Shown piece after piece: positions 28,813 to 34,295 of a stretch of 34,295 nucleotides of DNA. A model generated the notes under the pieces. The model saw nothing but the letters and a program-made list of their open reading frames with translations, was not told the origin of the DNA and made no database searches. The stretch is from positions 1-34,295 of IMG/VR virus record IMGVR_UViG_3300023096_000014; one strand, written 5' to 3'. Position numbers and translations under genes: made by a program. How positions within the stretch are numbered: position 1 is the stretch's first letter; each line of letters starts with the position of its first letter. This DNA is from a virus.

Positions 28813-29091
28813 ATGGAGCCTATTTGTAAAATATGTAATAAGAAACTATCAGTTTTAGCGGGTTACACATACCTTGTTTGCTTAGAATGTAGTGAAGTAA
28901 CTGACTGTAATGGATGGATAAAAATGACTAAACAGTTACCCTTAATAGGGCAGAAGATTATATCATTCAGGGATTTAACTGAAAAAACAATAGAAGAAAT
29001 AGAGATTGTAACAGATCAATTTTTAAAGTATTATGAAATGAATGATATAACGCATTGGAAATTATATAATTCAAATCCACCAATTAAATAA
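28813..29091 (+). CDS. zinc-ribbon / DUF551 fusion protein, 92 aa
   Basis: The front has two Cys pairs (CKIC at 5-8; CLEC at 23-26), a zinc knuckle. From residue 35 the order WIKMTKQLPLIGQKII...THWKLYNSNPP follows DUF551 (W.....LP..g..V.......THW...P.PP), a common phage domain of unknown function. The knuckle-DUF551 fusion hints at nucleic-acid binding. Confidence 0.75.
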   Translation: MEPICKICNKKLSVLAGYTYLVCLECSEVTDCNGWIKMTKQLPLIGQKIISFRDLTEKTIEEIEIVTDQFLKYYEMNDITHWKLYNSNPPIK

Positions 29092-29100
29092 ACTTAAAAA

Positions 29101-29325
29101 ATGGAAACAATTAGAATACCTAAATCCTGTATCTTAGAATTAATTAAAAGAGATACAACTGCATTTTACGAACCAAATCTATATGAGGATATAACTGCTC
29201 ATATAAGTAAAGGTTATACTTCTTATGACCACAATAACAAATTATATATGAATGAAAATGACTTAGCAACTTTATTATTTGATAGGGTTTATTTTAGTGA
29301 TAGTCTTACTATTATTGTTGTTTAA
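29101..29325 (+). CDS. hypothetical protein, 74 aa
   Basis: Unrecognised alpha/beta protein. ETIRIPKSCILELIKRDTT at the start; YMNENDLATLLFDRVYF in the second half. Ends before a palindromic GC-core motif. Confidence 0.6.
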   Translation: METIRIPKSCILELIKRDTTAFYEPNLYEDITAHISKGYTSYDHNNKLYMNENDLATLLFDRVYFSDSLTIIVV

Positions 29326-29327
29326 TC

Positions 29328-29357
29328 TTTTCGCGCGAAAATAAAAAACTAAAAACA
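29328..29357 (+). repeat. dispersed GC-core motif, perfectly palindromic copy
   Basis: TTTTCGCGCGAAAA (29328-29341) is perfectly self-complementary; then TAAAAAACTAAAAACAAAT runs into the ATG at 29359. Confidence 0.65.
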
Positions 29358-29358
29358 A

Positions 29359-29559
29359 ATGACACTAGAACCACAACACAGAGAAGCTTTAATAACTGAG
29401 TTAAACAAAGCAAAAGAAGAATATATTTTAGGTAAGGACTTAAATATGTTGAATGCAACAGAAGATTTTAGAAAATGGTCTGATATTAAATTGTTTCTTC
29501 TTTTAAAGAGAATAGAATTAATAGAAGAGAGTTTGATTAATAACGAGATTGATTTTTAA
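29359..29559 (+). CDS. hypothetical helical protein, 66 aa
   Basis: All-helical charged protein (HREALITELNKAKEEYIL, then LFLLLKRIELIEESL). Probably a small coiled coil. Function unknown. Confidence 0.6.
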   Translation: MTLEPQHREALITELNKAKEEYILGKDLNMLNATEDFRKWSDIKLFLLLKRIELIEESLINNEIDF

Positions 29560-29598
29560 TTTATTTCTGTTTTTTATTCTTTTTTCCCGAAAATTTAT

Positions 29599-29606
29599 TA
29601 TATTTA
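29599..29606 (+). promoter_or_regulatory. Bacteroidota -7 element (TATATTTA), weak
   Basis: TATATTTA 24 bases before the ATG at 29630, with an A in the final position and no clear TTG upstream. It may start transcription of the downstream genes. Confidence 0.35.
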
Positions 29607-29629
29607 CAACCAATTAAAAACATAACATC

Positions 29630-30049
29630 ATGGACATTTTAGACACAAGAGACTTAATAGAAAAAAGAGATGAGTTAAAAGAAACTATATTTAACTCTTT
29701 TATAGAAACATTCCCACAATATGAAGACCAAACGGATTCTTTTGAAGATATTCTTTTAGATGAGGAAGAATTAGAATCATGGAAAGAAGAATTTGAGCAC
29801 GAATTGGAAGAGATAGACGAAATAGATCAAATAGAAAATGATTTAGGAGATGAGTTTATACACGGGGTAACATTAATTAATAATGATGATTTTGAAGAGT
29901 ATACAAAAGACTTACTGGAAGAATTAGATTACATACCAAAAGATTTTCCAAGTTGGATAGAGATTGATTGGGAAGCAACATCTAAAAATGTAGAGCAAGA
30001 CTATACAGACGTAACATACAGAGGTGTTAACTATTTAGGAAGAGCTTAA
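29630..30049 (+). CDS. conserved acidic phage/plasmid protein (antirestriction-like), 139 aa
   Basis: DILDTRDLIEKRDELKE at the front, a long acidic middle, then DFEEYTKDLLEELDYIPKDF and WIEIDWEATSKNVEQDYTDV...GVNYLGRA. The ending IDWE.aa..l..DYT.V...GV.Y is a common C-terminal block of phage and plasmid proteins, sometimes annotated as antirestriction. The net charge is very negative, consistent with DNA mimicry, but the role is not proven. Confidence 0.7.
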   Translation: MDILDTRDLIEKRDELKETIFNSFIETFPQYEDQTDSFEDILLDEEELESWKEEFEHELEEIDEIDQIENDLGDEFIHGVTLINNDDFEEYTKDLLEELDYIPKDFPSWIEIDWEATSKNVEQDYTDVTYRGVNYLGRA

Positions 30050-30052
30050 GAT

Positions 30053-30304
30053 ATGAAAACATTCAATCTTACACCCGTAAACAACCGTAAATCATTCTAC
30101 GGTAAATGTCAAGTAATAGAAGAGAACGGAATCGCGCAATTAAAAAGTTATGAAACAATTGTAGCCAAGTACGACACAACAAATAATAAAATGACTGTTT
30201 TTGGTTATTACAGTCCAACTACAGCGACACATATAAACGCATTCTTAGATTATTACGGTTTTAAAACCTGCACGAAAAAGGAATTAGAAAATTACAATAG
30301 TTAG
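30053..30304 (+). CDS. conserved phage/plasmid hypothetical protein, 83 aa
   Basis: The line LKSYETIVAKYD...MTVFGYYSPTTATHINAFLDYYGF is a recurrent small-protein signature (SY.TiVa.y......GyYS.TT..HIn.FL...G) in phage and conjugative elements. I recall no proven function. Ends with TAG five bases before the next ATG. Confidence 0.75.
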   Translation: MKTFNLTPVNNRKSFYGKCQVIEENGIAQLKSYETIVAKYDTTNNKMTVFGYYSPTTATHINAFLDYYGFKTCTKKELENYNS

Positions 30305-30308
30305 TATT

Positions 30309-30524
30309 ATGAAAACTACACATGATTTATTATCTGAATATTTAGATTATCTTAAACCCAATTAATCACAATTAAAATTAGATGACTACGAATTAAACGG
30401 AAGCGTTATAAAAATAACATACCATTATAATCCTTTATATGATTGGGATAATGACTATACTATCAATAACGAAAAAGAAGATTTTGAATTATTGGATTAT
30501 ATTACTTGGTTAAATCAAAAATAA
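30309..30524 (+). pseudogene. small gene with in-frame TAA
   Basis: The ATG at 30309 gives MKTTHDLLSEYLDYLKPN, then a TAA at 30363-30365. The same frame goes on SQLKLDDYELNGSVIKITYH to a second TAA at 30522-30524 (71 codons with the ochre). The downstream part has no early ATG. Nonsense mutation or sequence error. Confidence 0.55.
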
Positions 30525-30530
30525 AACATC

Positions 30531-30716
30531 ATGAAACAAAATATTATATTATTTACAGCGGTATTTATCGCAATAGGTTCTCTTTGTTATTTTGCTTTTA
30601 TTTCGGGCGAAAAACATAAACAAGACGAAATAGAATTAAGAGTAATTAATTCAAATCAGGAACACTATTCAAAAGAAGAGATTGAAATTTTGATCTTTAA
30701 CGAACCACAAGCATGA
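30531..30716 (+). CDS. single-span membrane protein, 61 aa
   Basis: KQNIILFTAVFIAIGSLCYF (2-21) is a clear hydrophobic helix, followed by a charged soluble end. It looks like a small inner-membrane protein. It overlaps the next gene by four bases (ATGA). Confidence 0.65.
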   Translation: MKQNIILFTAVFIAIGSLCYFAFISGEKHKQDEIELRVINSNQEHYSKEEIEILIFNEPQA

Positions 30717-30856
30717 AAGAAATAGACATAGATACCTTAATAGAGTATCTGCAAGAAGAGAAGAAAAACGGCGGGAAAACAATTAAATACAAAGGAACAG
30801 TTCTATGCCCTGAAAACTTTAATTCAATAGTAATAACAACAGAAAAACAAATGTAA
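30713..30856 (+). CDS. hypothetical acidic protein, 47 aa
   Basis: Acidic helix (IDIDTLIEYLQEEKKN), then strands. A GC-core-like sequence (GGCGGGAAAA) is read inside it. Overlaps both neighbours (ATGA; TAATG). Confidence 0.55.
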   Translation: MKEIDIDTLIEYLQEEKKNGGKTIKYKGTVLCPENFNSIVITTEKQM

Positions 30857-31071
30857 TGGAAAGATATTATTATATAACAGGATATTGGAAAGATACAAAC
30901 GAAAACTTTGAAGACTATATTGTAAAAGATGGAGATTTTACAGAAGGTCAAGAATTAAATGATGACGATGTATTTTTCTACGGTTTATCTGAAGACGATA
31001 TTTTAAATTGTATCGCTTTTGGATGGGGTACGGAATTAGAATTTATTATAACAGAATATAACGAGTATTAG
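30856..31071 (+). CDS. hypothetical acidic protein, 71 aa
   Basis: YYYITGYWKDTNENFEDYIV at the start; then acidic NDDDVFFYGLSEDDIL and FGWGTELEFIITEYNEY. Starts inside the previous stop. Unrecognised. Confidence 0.6.
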   Translation: MERYYYITGYWKDTNENFEDYIVKDGDFTEGQELNDDDVFFYGLSEDDILNCIAFGWGTELEFIITEYNEY

Positions 31072-31073
31072 TT

Positions 31074-31277
31074 ATGAAAATAGAAGTTAGCAAAAAAGAT
31101 TTATATGTATCAATTACAGTAGATCAAGGAGAAATAACAGGAAATTTAGAAGCTTATAATACAGGAAGATGTAAAGAATATTCATTTGAAGCAGATTGGT
31201 TTTCTTCTGATGAAGCCGAGGAGTTTTACAATGAAAACTATAATGAGATAGAAGAACAAATACAAGCTAAACTATGA
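31074..31277 (+). CDS. hypothetical acidic protein, 67 aa
   Basis: Small strand-rich front (KIEVSKKDLYVSITVDQG), then NTGRCKEYSFEADWFSSDEA, ending in an acidic helix. Unrecognised. Overlaps the next gene by four bases. Confidence 0.6.
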   Translation: MKIEVSKKDLYVSITVDQGEITGNLEAYNTGRCKEYSFEADWFSSDEAEEFYNENYNEIEEQIQAKL

Positions 31278-31570
31278 AAGACCTATTTTACTCACCAACA
31301 GAAAAGAGATTATTTTGGATTGCGGGCTACACAGACAACAGTTATTGTGTTAAATCAATTGTCAGTATACTACAAAATAATACTAAATTCTTTTTAAAAC
31401 AAGTAAATTTACCCGAAAAAACACAAGTAAACACTGATTACATAACTAAATCCAGAAGATATAAAAGCATGAGATATTTTTGGATAAATGAATTAGAGCC
31501 AGATAAAGTACCTAAAGAAGCATTTCTTTTAAATGAGGATTGGACTATGGGAAGTTGGATTGATAACTAA
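31274..31570 (+). CDS. hypothetical protein, 98 aa
   Basis: Aromatic-rich front (FYSPTEKRLFWIAGYTDNSY), then a basic middle (TKSRRYKSMRYFWIN) and a Trp-rich end. Unrecognised. Followed by a GC-core motif. Confidence 0.6.
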   Translation: MKDLFYSPTEKRLFWIAGYTDNSYCVKSIVSILQNNTKFFLKQVNLPEKTQVNTDYITKSRRYKSMRYFWINELEPDKVPKEAFLLNEDWTMGSWIDN

Positions 31571-31601
31571 TTTTCGGCAAAAAGAACTAAAAACAACAGA
31601 A
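31571..31601 (+). repeat. dispersed GC-core motif
   Basis: TTTTCGGCAAAAAGAACTAAAAACAACAG, directly before the ATG at 31603. Confidence 0.6.
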
Positions 31602-31602
31602 A

Positions 31603-31758
31603 ATGACCATAACTAAAACAAAAACCAACAGTATAACATATTATGAATGTCAACCAATAGACGGAATATGTTTATTTGCATTCAGTAAAAGAAGATTATT
31701 AATAGACTTATGTAAGGTTTACGGAATCAATTTGTTTAACCCTTTAAATTTGAATTAA
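31603..31758 (+). CDS. hypothetical protein, 51 aa
   Basis: MTITKTKTNSITYYECQPID begins a strand-helix pattern ending in LIDLCKVYGINLFNP. Unrecognised. One base before the next gene. Confidence 0.55.
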   Translation: MTITKTKTNSITYYECQPIDGICLFAFSKRRLLIDLCKVYGINLFNPLNLN

Positions 31759-31759
31759 G

Positions 31760-31999
31760 ATGAATATAGACTTAAATATTTGCGAAGAAGGAGATATTTT
31801 AATATCTAAACACGGCTTAAAATTAAAATACGTTAAAAAACTAAATCCCGAAGTAGATTATTATGACCACGAAGTGCAATACCTAGATAAATCTTTAGGT
31901 AAAGGTACAAGAACTAATGACGGCTTTGTAATGAGAAACGAAAATAAAAGGTTAGAAACCGATCATGATATTATAGAAATAATCAAAATTAAATCTTAA
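31760..31999 (+). CDS. conserved small phage protein, 79 aa
   Basis: GDILISKHGLKLKYVKKLN at the front, then YYDHEVQYLDKSLGKGTRTN and DGFVMRNENKRLETDHDIIEI. The block YDH.V.Y..gs.GTRT..G...n...lE.DhDI.EI recurs in Bacteroidota phage proteins, probably a small beta barrel. Function unknown. Confidence 0.65.
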   Translation: MNIDLNICEEGDILISKHGLKLKYVKKLNPEVDYYDHEVQYLDKSLGKGTRTNDGFVMRNENKRLETDHDIIEIIKIKS

Positions 32000-32004
32000 T
32001 AAAA

Positions 32005-32205
32005 ATGGAAGATATAGTATTTGAAACAGACGATTCTCCTGCAATCATAGCAACAAAAACAGTTATGTTATTTGCAGGAAGTAACGAACTTAAACCAAAA
32101 TTAAACAGACTTGGAATTACTTATACTAAAGTATATAAAGGACTTCTAACATTTTACTGTTTGAAGGGAACAGGTATAAATGGCACACTCAAAATTAGAC
32201 TTTAA
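32005..32205 (+). CDS. hypothetical protein, 66 aa
   Basis: Start DIVFETDDSPAIIATKTVML, then a basic middle (NELKPKLNRLGITYTKVYKG) and strands. Unrecognised. Lies just before the methyltransferase gene. Confidence 0.55.
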   Translation: MEDIVFETDDSPAIIATKTVMLFAGSNELKPKLNRLGITYTKVYKGLLTFYCLKGTGINGTLKIRL

Positions 32206-32218
32206 AAACCAGGAATTT

Positions 32219-32842
32219 ATGAAAAAGAAAAGAGTATTAAATCTTTGTGCTGGTATAGGAGGAAACAGAAAACACTGGCAAAATTGTGAAGTTACGGCAA
32301 TAGAATCTGATACAAAAATAGCGAATGTATATCAGAAGTTATTTCCAGAAGATACAGTAATAATAGCAGACGCATATCAATATCTAAAAGATAATTTTGA
32401 TCAGTTTGATTTTATTTGGATTTCTCCACCATGCCAAAAACACAGTAGAATGATGAAAGCAACCAGACATAAAGTTGCTGATTATCCAGATTTCAAATTA
32501 TATGAAGTTATTGTCTTTTTAACTCATTTCTTTAAAGGTAAGTTTGTAGTTGAAAATGTAGTTCCTTATTACAAACCTTTGATAGAACCTTCTAAAAGAA
32601 TAGGGAGGCATTTATTCTGGACTAATTTTGATTTTGTTGCGGAAGATGTTAAACGCCCAAAAGGTTTTATTACAAAAGCTAATTTACAAGGCAAAAAGGA
32701 AATGATGGAATGGTTAGGTTTGCACTTTGAAGAGGTGATTTATTATAAAGGTAATCATTGTCCTGTGCAAATATTAAGAAACTGTGTTCATCCTGATTTA
32801 GGTTTAGAAATATACAACTCTTATTTAAATAGTGAAATATGA
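32219..32842 (+). CDS. DNA (cytosine-5) methyltransferase, short phage form
   Basis: This 207-aa protein has the C5-MTase motifs in order. NLCAGIGG (8-15) binds S-adenosylmethionine. WISPPCQKHS (67-76) carries catalytic Cys72. VVENV (110-114) is motif VI. PVQILRNCVHPDLGLEIYN is the RN.V.P end near motif X. No large target-recognition domain lies between VI and the end, so it is much shorter than restriction-type MTases (about 300-400 aa). No partner nuclease gene is adjacent, so it is an orphan that would modify phage or host DNA. The ATG at 32219 is preferred; one at 32180 would add 13 residues and overlap the gene before. Confidence 0.88.
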   Translation: MKKKRVLNLCAGIGGNRKHWQNCEVTAIESDTKIANVYQKLFPEDTVIIADAYQYLKDNFDQFDFIWISPPCQKHSRMMKATRHKVADYPDFKLYEVIVFLTHFFKGKFVVENVVPYYKPLIEPSKRIGRHLFWTNFDFVAEDVKRPKGFITKANLQGKKEMMEWLGLHFEEVIYYKGNHCPVQILRNCVHPDLGLEIYNSYLNSEI

Positions 32843-33132
32843 TAGTATTCACAGATTACGGACAAAAAGAAATAAAACAGTTAAAAATATTTGAATATAA
32901 AAACCATAAGTTTGTAATAGCAGAACTACCTGTAAAATCATTACAAGGAAAAACATTAAGAAAGTGTGTACATGTTTCAACAGGCAAGCAACTACCTTTT
33001 ACCTTCTGTAAGGAATCAACTGTTCAAAGTTATATAGATACTTCACTTTTAAAATTGGAAGGCTTAGAGAAGAGATTTGGTTTTAATCTTTTTTCCGCCG
33101 AATTGGAAAAACATAAAACAATTAATTTATGA
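32839..33132 (+). CDS. hypothetical basic protein, 97 aa
   Basis: Basic alpha/beta protein: VFTDYGQKEIKQLKIFEY, then GKTLRKCVHVSTGKQLPF; a helical end holds a GC-core copy in frame (FSAELEKH). It overlaps the MTase gene by four bases, so it may work with it. Unrecognised. Confidence 0.6.
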   Translation: MIVFTDYGQKEIKQLKIFEYKNHKFVIAELPVKSLQGKTLRKCVHVSTGKQLPFTFCKESTVQSYIDTSLLKLEGLEKRFGFNLFSAELEKHKTINL

Positions 33133-33389
33133 AAACAGTAAACGGATTAAAATACAGTAGAGAGCAATTTGATGATTATACATTTTCCGCAAAAGTGCAA
33201 TTAAAAACAGAAAATGATTATCATAACTCCTATGTTTATACGACAGACGATAACCAAGATAGCCTATTAAAATTTTTAGAATCGGTTGCCAGAGAAGATG
33301 TAAACTCAATAGAAATTTTAAATTGGAGTACAAAAGAACAAGATACTAAAACTAGAGAATTTATTGATCAATGGCTAAAAGATATTTAA
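33129..33389 (+). CDS. hypothetical protein, 86 aa
   Basis: Starts KTVNGLKYSREQFDDYTFSA; acidic and helical later (SLLKFLESVAREDVNSIEIL). FSAK near residue 20 is another in-frame motif copy (33185). Overlaps the gene before by four bases. Confidence 0.6.
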   Translation: MKTVNGLKYSREQFDDYTFSAKVQLKTENDYHNSYVYTTDDNQDSLLKFLESVAREDVNSIEILNWSTKEQDTKTREFIDQWLKDI

Positions 33390-33390
33390 T

Positions 33391-33678
33391 ATGAAAACAC
33401 AACCTAAACATATAATTTGGTGGAATACTCTAGGAGATCGAAAAAGAGATGAATTAGCAATGGATTATTACGGTTCTGATTTGATTATGGATGATGAAAT
33501 TGAGAAGATATATACAGAAGAGCATCGATATTTTATTGAATTTGATGGAAAAAGACGTTTTTTATGTTTATTTCCAGAGCCAGAAACAAATAAAAACAAG
33601 GACTTTAAAACGCTTGAAGAAGCTATGAATTATATGTTAGTTGATTGTTTAATAGCCGAGGTTACAATTAAAAATTAG
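33391..33678 (+). CDS. conserved small phage protein, 95 aa
   Basis: Front WWNTLGDRKRDELAMDYYGS, then LIMDDEIEKIYTEEHRYF. The W..L...kr..L...YyG......i..iY opening is familiar from small phage proteins of unknown role. Second half is acidic and helical. Confidence 0.6.
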   Translation: MKTQPKHIIWWNTLGDRKRDELAMDYYGSDLIMDDEIEKIYTEEHRYFIEFDGKRRFLCLFPEPETNKNKDFKTLEEAMNYMLVDCLIAEVTIKN

Positions 33679-33683
33679 AAATT

Positions 33684-33881
33684 ATGATACGACTAAGAAT
33701 AACACAGATATTTATGATGCTAGGAATGATAACTTTTATTATAACCGTTATTGTTGGATTAGCTTGGTTGTTTGATGCTACTCCTGTTAATTTAATAAAG
33801 GTTTGGAAATTTGTAGGGAGTTGCTTTGCTGTTTCTCTTTTGTTTCAAGCTTTATTCGGCGCACCAATCACATTTAAATAA
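33684..33881 (+). CDS. two-span membrane protein, 65 aa
   Basis: Hydrophobic segments at about 8-30 (QIFMMLGMITFIITVIVGLA) and 43-60 (FVGSCFAVSLLFQALFGA) with few charges between. Two-span size and shape are holin-like, but lysis neighbours are absent, so this is only a possibility. Confidence 0.6.
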   Translation: MIRLRITQIFMMLGMITFIITVIVGLAWLFDATPVNLIKVWKFVGSCFAVSLLFQALFGAPITFK

Positions 33882-33887
33882 ATTATT

Positions 33888-34295
33888 ATGACAAAGCAAG
33901 AAACAATAGACTATATAATTCCAACTCAGTCTTATGTAGGATCAGCTATAAGAAAACTAATAACTGATATTGAAGAAGATACTACAACTCGATTCTGTCC
34001 TGAATACTTTAAAAAGTCGGATGTGATACGTATATGCGCTCCTAAAAATAAGCCTAGGCCGTCTGTCATAATTAAAGTTACTTCGGAATATGTAATAAGT
34101 ATTCCATTAACAACTAGCGAAAGTATCCATTGTTTAGCTGAATCTAAAAGTAGATTCTTCAAAGATGGATGTTTTACTAACTCGTATGAGATCACTCCAA
34201 TAGAAATAGCAAGAGAATCGTTTCTCGGTGTGTATGATAACCCTAAACTATTAAATATGGCGATAAAAGAATTAAGAGAATTTATTAAGAAAAAT
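33888..34295 (+). CDS. hypothetical protein, partial (runs off the window end)
   Basis: Open from the ATG at 33888 to the last base (136 codons) with no stop. Front KQETIDYIIPTQSYVGSAIR, then RFCPEYFKKSDVIRICAPKN and a helical end (MAIKELREFIKKN). No family recognised. Confidence 0.65.
   Translation, partial: MTKQETIDYIIPTQSYVGSAIRKLITDIEEDTTTRFCPEYFKKSDVIRICAPKNKPRPSVIIKVTSEYVISIPLTTSESIHCLAESKSRFFKDGCFTNSYEITPIEIARESFLGVYDNPKLLNMAIKELREFIKKN

Noticed and set aside
1-34295. CRISPR array
   Set aside because: The dispersed GC-core motif is not regularly spaced, has no uniform spacers and lies partly in coding frames; no cas genes.

Overview
The window reads as the early/middle region of a tailed-phage genome (or an integrated or decaying copy of one) infecting a Bacteroidota host, probably Flavobacteriia. 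The reasons are strongly AT-rich DNA, almost every gene on the + strand, tight 1-20 base overlaps, many very short ORFs, A-rich rather than Shine-Dalgarno leaders, and repeated promoters of the Bacteroidota form TTG-N19/20-TAnnTTT(G/A). No terminase, portal, capsid, tail or polymerase gene is visible. The recognisable genes are DNA-metabolism and accessory genes.

Layout: 1-381 holds one small gene. 382-1217 is non-coding and dense in structure: two promoters, a candidate pseudoknotted RNA, a 17-bp inverted repeat in host-like repeat DNA, and a two-tier hairpin. 1218-3820 is a run of small unknown genes, including a DUF1660-type zinc protein and an exonuclease-X-C-like domain. 3884-6677 is a recombination operon: NinG-like nuclease, a coupled unknown, a GIY-YIG homing endonuclease and a RecA-like recombinase. 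6793-9104 is small genes plus a second GIY-YIG protein. 9181-11360 is PhoH ATPase, a promoter-driven structured RNA, a protein with a DUF5664-like end, and an unknown. 11422-14076 is an SSB-like protein, a papain-like Cys/His/Asp protein, a GroES-like protein and small genes. 14057-16620 is a coiled-coil membrane protein, a BCS1-like AAA ATPase that has lost its middle, a ClpP-like serine protease and a terminator. 16715-19420 starts with a NADAR-family gene carrying an in-frame TAG, followed by small genes such as a DUF1508 protein. 19421-20354 is a patch with interrupted reading frames. 20526-21608 is a self-contained HNH endonuclease cassette with its own promoter and terminator. 21690-22525 is non-coding and contains a second promoter-to-terminator RNA. 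22526-34295 is a long array of small phage accessory genes, including paralogous membrane miniproteins, an HTH protein, DUF551, several conserved phage families and a short C5-cytosine DNA methyltransferase. It ends in an open partial gene.

Working together: RecA, NinG, SSB, PhoH and the C5 methyltransferase would handle phage DNA. The NADAR protein would be a candidate counter-defence ADP-ribose hydrolase if it is expressed. The membrane coiled coil, AAA ATPase and ClpP-like protease form a suggestive three-gene module. A short pseudo-palindromic motif, a T run then 4-6 G/C bases with a CpG then an A run, recurs dozens of times. It lies between genes and in frame inside genes, almost always in the same orientation, and is the most unusual genome-wide signal here.

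Caution: several frames are broken by single events (TAG at 16805, TAA at 19517 and 30363, a C4 run at 20109, an A9 run at 24390, and the AAA gene deletion). These may be real decay, recoding or slippage, or assembly error. No searches or folding programs were run; family names come from recognised motifs.
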